Numbered from the stretch's first letter, positions 14,011 to 27,700 are shown. The stretch: 64,000 nucleotides of DNA from Rhyzopertha dominica (GCA_025024175.1 QCXZ01000138.1:558002-622001); one strand, 5' to 3'. Notes: generated from the sequence alone by a model not told the origin. Numbers and translations: made by a program.

Positions 14011-14147
14011 TGGTATATAAGCAAAACCAGTTCTATATGCCGTGCTGTCTACACTAGATCTAAACTGCACTGATGAGCTGTAATGACAGCGAAATAGATC
14101 TATCTGCAGTTGGTTGAGGTGTAGACAGCACAGCATAGACATGCATT
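14011..14147 (+). mobile_element. Small hammerhead-bearing repeat, copy A
   Basis: About 137 bp starting near GCTTTGGTATATAAGC and ending near ACATGCATTTTA. It is shared with sequences at 22.13-22.26 and 23.70-23.85 kb, and in inverted form inside 23.31-23.70 kb. It interrupts the copia pol frame and encodes no protein. Its conserved core is the hammerhead described in the next entry. Boundaries are inferred only from where the copies stop resembling each other. Confidence 0.75.
14038..14135 (+). ncRNA. Type I hammerhead ribozyme, copy A (intact core)
   Basis: Core CTGATGA is at 14070-14076. Helix II is 14077-14081 paired with 14086-14090 (5 bp, loop AATG). GAAA is at 14091-14094. Helix III is 14094-14096 with 14101-14103 (3 bp, loop GATC). 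The predicted cleavage is after C14104. Helix I pairs 14063-14069 with 14105-14111 (7 perfect pairs). An 8/7-nt internal loop (14055-14062 and 14112-14118) separates this from an outer helix, 14038-14054 with 14119-14135 (16 of 17 pairs). All invariant residues C3, U4, G5, A6, G8, A9, G12, A13, A14 and H17 are present. The internal loop in helix I facing loop II is where natural hammerheads make activating tertiary contacts. A very short helix III is known from Penelope-like elements and retrozymes. Confidence 0.88.
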
Positions 14148-14960
14148 TTAATATTTTGTAACACTGATTTTGGAGTTTTATATCTTATTTGTAACCTTCA
14201 ATTTTGGGACACACAGCGTTTCTTCTAATGTCCGACAATGCCATTTGCAATGTACCAGAGCCATAACTTTAACCGTACCAATTCCTTTAGCTTCAACTGA
14301 TGAATTGTCTCCAATTTGTACACTTATGATTTTCTCAATCGGTTCCAGAGATGCAAACCATTCTTTATGAAAGGTCATATGCTTTGAAGGGGCACTATCT
14401 GCCAACCAAATATCGTCACAACCAGGAACTGTAACATTTTTGACCTCTGCACTTGATTCTGTGTGTTATGATTATCTTCAACGTTTCTCTTTGCTATCAT
14501 TTTGCAACAGTGAGCCTTAAAATGCCCTCATTTATGACAGTAAAATGTTGTTAAACGGTATGTAAGTTTTCATATTTTTGGGTCTAAATTTCACTTTGTT
14601 CAAACTCACAGCAGCAAATGCTGTTGAAACTTCGCTTATCTGTTCTAGATGCTCTTCGTCTTTCAATAGCCTTGCAGTTAAATTGTCAAACGGTTGCATT
14701 TTCTCATCATATGAATCATGCCATAGTGAAAGAACCACATCTCCAACTGTTTCTCAGACATCTGCTAATGCTTGTGGCATAGCTTCAATTTTACTTATGT
14801 GCTGTGCAATTGTATCTGTTTTAGACATTTTGTAACTGAAGAACGTTTGTTTCCATGTAATTTTACTTACCGCTGACCTTTGCTCGCGTATTATCTTTAA
14901 GCGTGACTACATTCCCATTGCATTGTTAGATGTAATTGCAGTCTGAAGCTGTTCAAATTC

Positions 14961-15758
14961 CATAGAAGTTGAAACCAACAACATTGCTTTGGTGTTCTTC
15001 TCTGTCCACTCTTCATCACTTAGTTTGACTGCATAATTCATGAAGTCCTGCTTTGAAGATTATTTTTCGTTTGGTACTTCCATAATGCAAAGTTCTGCCC
15101 ATCAAACTTTTGTATAATACCATAGTCCTTCAACTTATCCTTTTTTTACCTCAGTTTACAACTGAACCTTAATGTGATAAATATTTAATGAAGCTCTGGG
15201 CTCATAATCCGATCAGTTTAGCTTTAAACAGTTCGTAGCTTTCTGATTTTCATTTTAAAAACGCTGTTTGTCATATTTTTCAATGTTCACGTCATGATTT
15301 ATTATCAAAATACTTCTGAACATGGAGTTGAATTACCATATTGAAGAGGATTTATATTTGTCGCTTAAGTCAATAAAATACTCTTTTCCCAAAATAACTT
15401 TAAACATTTCAAATTTTGCCAGTCCTTAACAAGGCTTAGATATACTTTGTTCATACCAACATTTTGATTTTTCTGGTAGTAATGTTCCCCCACGAATAAT
15501 GTATACCATTATAGTTGAAAAAGTACAATTATAATGAGTATATTATTAACTAGTACTGAAAACATTTATAAACAATTTGCTAGGTAAGCATTGTGTGGTA
15601 CCTCAGGATAGCAATTAACAGTTCAATTTAAAAGAGCAATTCTGTCACTGAGGGTAAAAATTTGAAAGGAATTTGTTTCTTTGAAGTAAATAATTTCGTT
15701 TTGTTGCCTACATTATTTATTCAGAATCATTTTAATTAATAACAATATGGGTAGGCTT
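14961..15758. other. Intergenic, no feature recognised
   Basis: AT-rich spacer between the copia gag end and the mannosidase stop codon. I see no coding or RNA signal. Part may be the decayed copia leader. Confidence 0.5.
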
Positions 15759-18700
15759 TTAGATTTCTAAAATAAATGCTTTCGTATCCATCGGACATAG
15801 ACCTATATTTTCTTCTACTTTGGTCTCTCTTACATGAAGGAAACTTAGTGATGTTTGATGCATACGCCTTACGTGCTGCGCTACAAGGGAACTGACGTTT
15901 ATCTGAAATAAAGGGTAATAAAATATATTTCAAACTCTAAACAGTAATATCTAACCTGAGATCCTGGGTTTAAGGGAAACAGCTTGAGTATGTCTGCATC
16001 AGCATAGCAAATATCTAGATGTTGCCGATGAATAGCTATACCAGTATAGAACTGACCACTTACATATATATTATTTCTTATAATTGGTACTACAACATCA
16101 ACACCCAAATTATTCCCAATGTTAACATTATTGGGCCTAATAATGCTCTCCTTACAATCGATCATTTTGATTAAAGGATGTAAGAGAGTTTGGGATAGAG
16201 TGTGGGTTACTACTGTTTCAAATCCAGAAAGATGATCATCTGAAGTTGTCTGAAAGATGAAAAGTTGCATTTGTATTATTACATTAAAACTTGCTAATTT
16301 GTTGAGAAATGTTGAAGCATTAGGACTAGTTAATGATTGAACATGTCTGTAATCAAATACCAGCTGAGTCTTTGTACAGCAATCTCGTAAGAGAAGATGA
16401 ATTCAGTTTGAATTAATATTCAGTTGTCGTTTAGTCCTGAAAATGACAGTAAACAAGTTAACAACAGTGAAGAGATAAATTCCTATAGCATTAATATTTT
16501 ACTATATTCAAGCTATTGTAAACATGCCCGTATCACATCCGATTTCCCTCACTTAACACACAAAAGAAAAAGTATGATAGATACTATTTAAAATAATGTA
16601 AATGAGATGAGATCTACGTCCAAAAACCAGCTATCGTGCTATAGCTCAGAGGCTGGGAGTTCACTATACCACAGTATCTCGTATTATTTCACGTTTTAAA
16701 GAAACTAACAATTGCAACCGTTGTCATGGACTAGGAAGACCTCTATTAATAACAGCGAACCACGATCGTTCCATTTTATTGCGTGGTCTGAAACAACGNT
16801 TTGTAACATCAAGAAATCTCCAAGTACAACTTAATGGTTCTAATAATGTCCAAACAAGTGTGGCTACTGTAAGCAGGCGTCTTAAGAAGCAGAATTTGAG
16901 CTTCGAAGTTCTTGCAAGAGAACCGATATTAACGGCAAACCATCGTCAAACGTTACTGCAGTTTGCTCGACATGTGGATTGGAATCTTGAGGATTGGGAA
17001 CGTGTCTTATTCACGGACGAATCCAGGTTTTGTCTATATAACTGCGACCTCCGCGTAAAAGTTCTCACAGCCAAATGAGTGTTATGCACAATGCAACATT
17101 TTTTGTCAAATCGCCCCATTTAATGGGGTTCTGTAATGATTTGGGGAGGGATTTCTTTGACAGCTCGAACAGAACTTTACTTTACGCGGAGATAATTTGA
17201 CGGGTGATTGTTACATTAGAGAAATTTTATCTCAACATGTTGTCCGCTTTGCTCCTTACATCGGCAATAACTTTTTTTTACTTACATGAGGTGGATAGTG
17301 AGACTAGACTGGCCTGCATGCAATCCTGATCTAAATACAATATCACATTTGTGGTATAATGTGTGTAGACAACTTAAGAACCATCAGCCACTGCCTACCT
17401 CTCTTGATGACATTGGAAACATAATCATGAAAATATGGAAGATTGAGCAAGACCAGATTAGATGGCTGGTTTCATGTATAAGCAAGTGACGTGAAGCTGT
17501 TATTAGGAGTAGAGGTGGCAGTACGAGATATTGATTTTTTCGATCTTCCTTGATCTTATTACAGTTCTTGTTACCTATAGGTACTGTTTTTGTTGTAGTA
17601 CTCTTAAGATTAATTTTGTTGTTGTATATTAAATAACTGGTATATCTAAAACTGTGTATTTCCATTAATAACAAAGTATTGGCGTGAATAAAAAAAGAAA
17701 ATGTTTAGGAAAAATGGGGCTATAGTTTAATTCCAACTGACATCTGCAATTGTAGGTGTAGCTACAGCTGAAACCAAAGATCAGTAAAATCGGATTAGCC
17801 ATTCGAGAGAAAATCCATTTTAAAATTGTAGTCATTTCTTAGTGGTGTATATTCGGATTTACATGTAAAGGAAAACAAATAAATCACCTGAAAATTTATT
17901 TTTGTGGTCTTAATGCCTTAAGAAGTTGGTCCCAAATATGTACTTGTGGAAGGCTTTACTGTATACCATATACTTACGGTAGTTTTGCTTTTGCTTTGAT
18001 TGCCTACCTGACAATATGGCAGTTTCTTTTCAACGACAAGTTTAAAGACATATTTTGTTGGAAGGTCATTCCAAAAGTTGTCTTCAGCATTATGAAAACT
18101 GTCATGAGCAATGTTGTGACCCAGGAGAACCTGCATACGACCTTCTTCAATTAGTGTAACTCCTGTGGGACTGGCTGTGAGCAAAGTGAAGCGAGTGGTA
18201 TCATCTTCTATGTAGGATGTAGTGGACATCGGGTAGAAATTACCCTGCAGTGGTATTTGTGCATGTCTCTCGCGCCTTGTGATCTGTAATATATTTTGTC
18301 TATATAATGCTTAATAATTATAAATAAGCTATGTTTATATGTTTAGAATTAAACCGTTTGTGCATGTACCAGCATGCTAAAATTAATCGTCTTGTTTTGT
18401 TATTTCAAAAAGGGGTAGTTTACTGTTGAAGCTTAAAAGATGAACGGGATTCCACGGAATTAACGGATCTATTTCGACTTTTAGTGTACTGAGTAGCTGT
18501 TTTATTGTATGCTGTAGTGGCTAAACAATTAGCACTCTTCTTGTTTCTCACTTTAATGACCCTTTTTAAGGATTGTATTTGATGAAAAATTTTATATACT
18601 TACTGCAAGTTTGTAGCTAATTTTTAGCTGGTGATAAAATCTTATGTAACAAAAGTGATTATTGTTTATAGTTGTGAAATGTATTAAAAACTGATAATGG

Positions 18701-21700
18701 TTTAGAAGTCAAAAAGGAAAATGCATTTTTTTCGATATTCTGCTGAGTATCTCTTAAAACAGACGCATTTCCACAAGTCCTTTGACTTGCCAAGTAATAT
18801 ATAATTATCACTTAATAAAAACGTATGTTTCGTTGTAATAGCCTGGAAATAAATTGTTGCAACTGACAACCGCACATAGCAAATGTTTTTAGGAACGTCT
18901 TTTTGTAAAAGATATGGAGTCGAGAAGAGGAGCATTATCTTTTGACAATAAAAATTTGGCGTAATTACAGCAAACAAAGAAAAATCAAGACATCAAGAAT
19001 GACGTTGTCAGCTACGATGTCGTACGCGAATGCAGTAGAAAACAAATGCAAACAAAATAAGCGGTGGTCTGGCAAAATATAGAAAAAAGCTTAAAAAGCA
19101 GCAATACAAGTGCTGAGGAAAAGAAAACAAGAAAGAATATATGTTTTAATACCGAGTGTGAAAGGCAAAGAAAAAAGAAGTTAGAGGCTAGAAAACAAAT
19201 GCTTAAGCTTGAAGCTTAAGCATATTATCAAAGAAATGAAAAAGTTAAATATTCTAAAGAAATTGATAAGAGTTGGTACACATGACGCTTGAAAACACAA
19301 TAAATAGGGTCCGCTAGAGAGGGAGAATGTCAAAAAGTTTTGAGGTTCAAAATGGAGTAAGACAATGTGACCCATTATTAACATTACTTATCAATATATC
19401 TTTGGAAGCTGTGCTGAGAGAGGGCAAGATAAATCGATCCGGAAGCGTAAAAGACAAAGGGCATCAATGTATTGCATAGCAGATGATGTGGTAATAATGA
19501 CAACAAAAAAGGAAGGTTTAATATATTTTGTAAAAAGATTCGAAGCAAGTGCAAGAAAAGCGGGACTAAGAATAAACACACAAACACCGAAGTATATGGT
19601 GATGTCAAAATATCCTGACAGAATACAACCACAAAATCTGATAATATCAGAAGACGGAAGGAAAGACGAAGAAATAAAAACCTGGAGAGCAAAACTCAAT
19701 TATATACTAAGATCTAAGCACTTAGCTTTGAAGACTAAACTTCAAACATATAAACTATAGTAAGACCCTGGTGAGACCTACAGTGACATATGGATGTGAG
19801 GTATGGAAGGGACATTAAAAGAGACTAAGTTACTCATTTGGGAGAGGAAGATCTTTAGAAGAATATTTGGAGGGAAGAAGCAGAGGGTGTTCCAATGCAC
19901 AGAAGAACGAACAGTGAAGTATCAGAACATTATGATCAACTAAGTATTGTGCAATTTGTGAGACAGCAGAGAGTAAGATGGCTAGGTATATACAAACAAT
20001 GGACAGCGGAAGAGCAACAAAGATGGTAATGGATATCGACTGCTGGGAAAGCGGGCAAGAGAAAGACCGAGAAACCGATGGAGGGAGGAAGTGATTCAGG
20101 ATGTAGGAGAACTGGGAGTGAAACTAGAAAACTAAGGCAGCGGGCAGAAGAGAATGGCGAAATAAAAAGCGGTTCTAGGTACCCACCTCAGATATTGTTC
20201 AAACAGCGTGATACTAACTTTTTGGGAAGTACAAGCTAAATTCAAATGAATTCCTTATTTATGTCTTTTCCGTCTTTAACTTTAGGATTAAAAACGTTCA
20301 CGGCAGAAGGTTATAATGAATAGAATTTGTTTTCTGTGGCAATACAAAACAAATTGTGACTATGTTAATCGGATTTTTTCCGAAACAACCCGTGTTGATT
20401 CTCCTCTTGAACATTNTAGCACTTAACTCACCTGAAAACCATTTAAGTCTGTANAAAATACATTCCCATTTTTGATATTTGTCTTTATTTCCATTACAAT
20501 TTCTTTCCTTCTCATTTGGGAAACATCAACATAATTTTGAAGTTCAATTCCCATTCCGTCAGTTCCTAGAAAAATGTATATGATTATATGAGTTATTATC
20601 CTTAAACATGCATATTTACCTAAAGGATTGTTATATAGAGTTGCAATATGTTGTATGTAAGGTAACTGTACAGACACAGAAGAAAATATTGGCCCTTGAA
20701 TGACAACGATGCAAGATATGTTGACGCTAAGAGGTATACTACTGCTTACTGGTATAAACAAATTTGCTTCGTGTATTTTTTTAGAAGAACGCACAAAATA
20801 TCTGAAACGATGTGTTGTAATATGGAATTGGTTGTGCTCTTTATTGATTACCTTGCAAAATCTACTTCCAGCTTAGCAACAGATCCATCCTTTAGGGTAA
20901 TTGCTCGCAGTAGACCTTTAGGACTGAATGTGGCAGTAACATGTTCGCTGCTAACTGTGAATTGTTTTGCTTTACTCAAGATTTTCTTGTTAGTGAAAAT
21001 ATTCACTTTTTTAGGATTTTTTGTATTTTCATCATAAACGGTAATATTTGAAAATTTGGTTTCCCTAGACAAAAAGATTATGAAGTAAGCATTTAGGTTT
21101 TAGGTACCGATTTTAAACTGCTGCAAGCAGTTAAAGCTTGTGTTACCTATATCTTCTAGAATAATTCATTGAAAATTTTTTCTGATACTTAGTAATCCTT
21201 CCGTGAGGCGAATTTGGTTTTACTGCGAATTGGATGAAACCTTTAAAAAAAACTAGTGCAACTACGTCAAAAATCAGAAAGTCTCCGAACTTGCAAGTGC
21301 AATAATGATACATATTATGCAGGGTGCTCACACTCGAATATCGTGATAGTGACAAGAAAACAATTAAGCATCAACTTACTGATATCTTTACTACAAGTTT
21401 GTTAGTTTAAATGTAACAACCCCATTCTGAATAGCACATTATACAAGGTACATCGAATTAAAAAAATACTGAGAAACTACATTCTACAGGATTTCTATAA
21501 ATGATACATGTATCCAGGGCGCTTATGGAAATTATAGATTAAATCAATTTGCCGCCTCTCAGGAAAGTGACGTATAATTGTCATCTGACGATTTTTTAAT
21601 TATTTGATTAATTTTAATAAGAGAAAGCGCCTGGGAGTGTGTAGTTTCAACATATTCTGTAGTGTTTTGTGGGATAATCAACTTTAAGGTTGGAGAAAGC

Positions 21701-24700
21701 TCACATTTCAGGACTGTGTATTATCGCCGTGCATATTGTAGCTTGGCAGCAGTTACAAAAAGGCGGCACAAAGAATTCAGAAATCAACGCCGCCCGCGTT
21801 GCGTTGATCATTTATAGAACTAGGCCGTTCATTACATTATAGTTATGAACGGCCTAGTATAGAAGCTCTGTATAATTGCCGTTTACGAAACAGTCTATGC
21901 TTTTCTGTTTGAATTTGTAGAATAGTGATTTAAATAGGAAAGCTTCTCCATTTTTTTTGAGAAAACTTTTGTGGTTATGAGAAAAAAAGATCCTGTATTG
22001 TATTTTGCTGTTTATTAATTCTTATATAGCTATGCATAGAACTGCTTTCAATTGCTAGTAGAAAAAATAGGTGGCAATGGTAATCTGTCATCAATGAACT
22101 GACACATCGACAAAGCCACCTAACATCATGTCAAGCTTTTGGTATATAGGAAAAACCAGATCTATGGCATGCTGTCTGCATTAGACATAAATTACACTGA
22201 TGAGCTGTATTGGCAGCGAAACAGATCTATCTGTAGTTAGTATAGCGTATACATGCATTTTTGTCTTTCAACTGCGGTTGGTACATGGTACATTATTCAT
22301 TTTTCAGTTTCTAGCCTGCTGTCTGCAGAAGTAAAATGTAGGCCATTTATTAAATATGTTAACATGAGTGTAACAAGCAGAGTATAAAAAAAATACTTAC
22401 AAAGGTAGTTGCCCTGGTGACACAGATGTAACACAGTAAGTTGATAAGCTTAGTGCTTGTAAATTCACTATAAACGTCACTCGATAGTAAGCACTGAAAT
22501 TAATAAATCCGTCTTTAAAATAGGGAGAAATTTGTGCTTGTTTGGTAGTTCCATTGCAATCTGTAACCTGTTATTATTTTTAAAATCCTTTAAAGGTAAG
22601 AAGTGTTACGCTTACCTTCACGAATCGTGTAGAAACCATGTAATTAACCACTTCCACTCTTCTGAACGTTAGAGAATTGAATATTACTATCCTCTTAGTT
22701 TCGCCTTCCAGCAAGTTTATTTCTCTTTCATACAATACTGTACCATTATAAAAGTGAATATCACTTATATCAAAATGCTTGGCTGTATTAGAGGAGTTGA
22801 TACCAGGTTTGGAAAGAAAACGTTGTGTACAGAACTGTGTGACGTAATAAGACTTTTCTAAAGCTCGGAATAGGCTGCAAAATATTGTCTGTTAAATTTA
22901 ATTTAAAATTTTAATAAATACGAAAGGAGTGTTTTCATTCATGTCTAAAACTGTTTAAATGTATGGAAATACGGTAATGCTCGAATGATATATTTATTAG
23001 ATTAATACGTCAATACGAGTACAATTACAACAGTTGAAAGGAAAAATAGGATAATGAAACCAAAAAGCATGAAAAGACTTATTTTTAACTGTTTTTTCCC
23101 AAAATAAGACGAATAGTTTATATAAACATATATTGTAAAACGCTTCGTTTACAAAACAGAGTGTAAGGTAAGTTAACGGGTTTTAACTAATCTTTCCCAA
23201 ACGTATAGAGACAAGGTAATGAATCTAGGCGTAATCCCATAACATTTATGCATATTTTGAAAATCCATAAAGTAACGAATACAATTTGTCCATGAGTATT
23301 ACCACAATAAGTAAGAATTTAGATGGCAATGCCATCTGTCAGCATTACACTGACATGATGTACTACTACTTCCTAAAGGAAGTGACCTGTAGCCTGACAA
23401 ATTGGCATGCAACTACATACTTCAATTTGACATTAAAATGCATGTCTACGCTGTGCTGTCTGCACCTCAACCAACTGCAGATAGATCTATTTCGCTGTCA
23501 TTACAGCTCATCACTGCAGTTTAGATCTAGTTCAGACAGCACGGCATAGAATTGAAGTATGCAGTTGCATGCCAATTTGTCAGGCTACAGGTCACTTCCT
23601 TTAGGAAGTAGTACCCGTTAAGGCAGCTAGCTGGCTTTGTCATCATGTCAGTGTAATGCTGACAGATGGAATTGCCATCTAAATTCTTACTTACATCATA
23701 CCATTGCTTTGGTATATAGGCAAAACCAGTTCTATACCGTGCTGTCTGCACTATACCTAAACTGCACTACTGAGCTGTAATGACAGCGAAATAGATCTAT
23801 CTGCAGTTGATTGAGGTGCAGAGTGCAGACAGCACAGCATAGACATGCATTTCATTACCATAATAATTTTAAAAAATCCAAATAAGAGTTTTTAGTATAT
23901 AGTTTAGAACTTTTTTAGAAGTTCTGGGACTATTTAAAACTTGCTTAAACATTTTATATACATGTAGATAAGATAGAAAATATGTCGTTATGTATATAAA
24001 CCGACATATCTAAAACGGTTTTAAGTGGCAGCGTATTTTCAATTTCTGAACATAATAATATTTTCGAAATCTATTGCAAATGTTTAAGACCGAGAAAGAA
24101 CAATAAATGTGAATTTATTTTGGTATTAAATCCGATTGTAAACCTCCTTTAATGGGGCAATCTAGCATTAAGAAACTAGGAAATATGTCACTCCAATTTT
24201 TGTCCTTATTTAGAGACTTAATGAAAAAAATATTTAAAAATCCTAGGTACAAACCTTTTTGCGTAATAGCTGAAGACGTGATCTTTGGCAGTTCCTGAAA
24301 GACCATCATGGTGTTGGAATAAAGCTAGCGATCTTCGTGCGTCCGTCACATATGTTTCCAGATAAACATATTCCTGAGATGAACGTTGCAATTTACTGTG
24401 TAGGAGAGACAGCGATAGCAGTATGTCTGCAGACCTACGTTGTGTTGAAGATAACAAAAAAGTAGATGAATTAAATAGCATCTACATCTCTCAATACATT
24501 CTAAACCACGAAATGTTTAAAAATAAAATTATAACTTTACCTTACATATGCCATTAATATCCTATCAAGTCTTTTAAAGAAGGATCTTGACGAGTAACAC
24601 CCACTCCAATATTGACCATATAAGCTGGCATAAGTAAAGAAGTCGCCAGACAAACTAGGAAACGCTTCCACAGACTTCGCTTCCTTTACGACATCAAAAT

Positions 24701-27700
24701 AATCTGAAAGGGTTCCAAACTGGATCTGAAACAGAACAACATAAAGATGTTCTTAGAACTTAATAATTCCAAACCTACATTGACACCTAAGTCAGGATTG
24801 GAGTTTAAGTAGTTAAATAACATCTGATAGTTCTCGAACTGTACATCCCATTCCTCTGAGCTAGTATAGTAGAAATCATCCCCCAAAGGTACCAGCAACA
24901 CACTAGTTTTGAAAAGTTGAGATTTTTTACGATATTGATCCAAAAGTAGTTTTGCCTTTTCGGCAACGTTTGTTTCAGTGATTTTTGCAGGTTGCATTTT
25001 CCAGGGACATTTACCACGGTTAACTATCAGACGCACAAAATCAAATTGGCAACAAACCATTGNGTCTGGGCCACATGTGTATGGAATTTCATAGCCGTAA
25101 AATGGCATTACATGAGTGAACACTTCTGTTTTTCTTGAGTAGTCTGCAATAAGCAACATATTCTATATCTTCAAAGTTGCAAAATAAACTGATGAACATT
25201 TGTCTAAATAAAATATGAGCAGAGTGTGATTTGATTATGATCAGTAGAAGTAAAATAAGTGATTTCTTGAAATCTCGGGTTGGATTTAACCAAAGAATAT
25301 TCTCCNCACCAAATTCTCAGTGGAATAAGAAGTCACTTTTATTTCCACTGAAGATGGTAGGTTAGCGACCGAAATACTTATTTAGTTTTTCTAAATTATT
25401 GCGGTAAGAGGTTTTCTGTATAGCGTATGCACATTTACGTCAGCTAAAATTTTGAAATAAATAATTGAAAAACTGACAATCTATATATAAATAAAAACGA
25501 AGCCCTCTTATTTAGTGTGTCTGTACTAGGCCATTCATAATAACATGCCGGCATGTAGCGCTATCTCTCTCGATGCCTACGTCACAGAATCACTTATTAT
25601 TGCGAGAGAATAGTAGGAAACTGCTAAAGACCGCTCATTGAGCACTGCTCTACAATTAAAGGTATTTAATAGTACACACCAAAGTTTACTGCAACATCTG
25701 TTTGCTTTATAGTCTGCATCACAATAAATGAAAATGTCGTCACGGTGGTATGATTCCATGGCTTATTATTAAAAATGACAAATTTAGGACACGTTCGTAG
25801 GCATCAAAAGACAAAAAAGTCGCTAATCTATCAAGCGTTTCATATTTTCTCATATTTTTTCAGTGTGGACCTTTGAGCAACCGCTAGTTTTACAAGTCAA
25901 TATAAATCATCTGAATAATGAATATAGGTAACTAACATGTACATGCCGAAATGCCTCGTTTGCTGAGTGTTCAAATTTCTTAATTTTATCATTTCTCTAG
26001 TAGCATTAATATAATTTAAAATAAGAAGTCTGTATTTAGTTTTGTTCTTCATGTTGAGTCGAATCTCGATGCTAAATTTTATTGTAGTCACTTGAAATTA
26101 TACCGAAGAAAAAAATGCTTAGGGCGTAAGAAGCATTATGGCATCTATATACGTATAATTGAAAGTAAAAATGTTGGAACACTTTTATAAATGTCTACGT
26201 CTACATCGAATAAAAGTTGCTATCCCGTACATTTTTCGCCATACTAGAAGAGATAAGTCAATTCATGCTTTCCTTGAAACGTTAAGCAATATTTATTAAA
26301 TAACTGTTTAAAGAATGCTAGACATGCTATACAAGGAATTGTCTCGCTTAGTGAAGATGAGCTTGAATTATTCGCGAATTGTATTTTAGGCAGAGCGAAG
26401 TAAAGTGCTGCACGCAGCCACTGCAGAAAATGGGACCGGTCTTGCGACGTCACGTTCATCGCCTACCGGCCTGTTGTTAGAACGGCCTAGGTATATGCTC
26501 ACTTTTCTCTGCAAGCCTCAAATTCCCAAGTTGTAGGGGTAGATAGTCTATATTTCCCCACTGAGAATGAAGCAATTGAATTGGGTTGGTTTGGAGTATG
26601 GGGAAGTTTGAACGACTTTTTCAATATCTATTACTATTTAACGACACGCATTTTCTACACGTACCAAATCTAGGAGAATTACAGCTTTGAATAAACATAT
26701 GTAATCTATCAACCGTAACATACATATATTTACAAATGTTATATATACGAAAAATACGTAAATACTTTTCTGTTATGAGTTACAAAAATGCACTTCAAGT
26801 GAATAAACATGTAAATTAGTATTATTATGAATAAATACATTATTAGTTTATGTAAGCTAGTACCTAGTTTCATTTCTCACTCTTGTGTTCGAATTATGAA
26901 GAAACTTTAATGACCTCCAGTGGTACAGATCCTGCATTGCTTATATGTATCTGACAACAGGTCTCAGTTAGTGCAGTTATGATCATTACTTTATTTAACA
27001 AATTTTGTCAATGTATTTCTTAAAAAAGAAGCTCGCTTGGTGTAACAGAGAAAAAATGCAGCACTGGTCTTATTAAATTAAATTTTGAGTTACACAAGCT
27101 TCAGGCGATATGATGCGAATATTACAAGATATTCAATTATAAGGAATGTTTTTATGAAACTTAGTATTTGCAATTATTGCTTGAACAATTTTGTCTGGAA
27201 TCATTTACTCTCGAGTGCATCATCATTTTTGCGAATGTTTCAGAACTCTGACCTTACCCCAGCTGCAGTTACTACGTTATAATGAACAATATTTCTTAGT
27301 TCTTAAAATTTTGATATCGTTCGNCTTTCGAGAATGAGTGGAACTAAATCTTTCGCAATTTTGACAGCGGATGTCCGTTGTTCGCCACAGTACATTGTTG
27401 AATACTTTAATACTTTTAAGTATAAGTGGAGGAAACACATTAAATGTTAATTGGTTATTTAGTCGGATCCCACGACTCAGATTTCGCTTTCATCTTTAGG
27501 CTCATCAGACAAGAATTGCAAGTGACTATAATTAGAACAATATAATGATCCATGGTTCTATGGTGATGTTTATACCCAGATGCTTTCGAACCTCTGCTTT
27601 TAGGAGGTGCGAGTTCTTGTTTTTGTTTCACGGGTACGTGGGTATTAGAAAAAATCGCCCAAATTAGATGTAAAACAAATATAATTATGAAGACAAAGAA

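Larger units (their letters stand above)
11831..14960 (-). mobile_element. Dead Ty1/copia retrotransposon (gag-pr-int-RT-RH remnants)
   Basis: Minus-strand frames follow Ty1/copia order. Gag sequence (14740-14532) is followed by a zinc knuckle near 14510 whose second Cys is a stop. A protease with ADSAPSKHM comes next (14400). An integrase zinc region (RWHERLEHVNFKTLKELAD, about 13960) and integrase core follow, with LWAEAVNTAVYLLNRRG (13536-13246). The RT active site YVDDSLTIC is near 12500, with VSRPDIMYALSQVSRFLNNP after it. RNase H (RRSTTGYISVMADGSVSW, 11960) is the last part. At least six frame breaks are present and no LTR was found. A small hammerhead element interrupts it at about 14011-14147 and a LINE truncates its 3' end. 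Confidence 0.85.

Noticed and set aside
14300..14320. CTGATGA near 14302 as another hammerhead
   Set aside because: No helix II or GAAA follows; it is part of the copia protease region.
25184..25215. CTGATGA near 25184 as another hammerhead
   Set aside because: No GAAA with a pairing helix II follows at a suitable distance.
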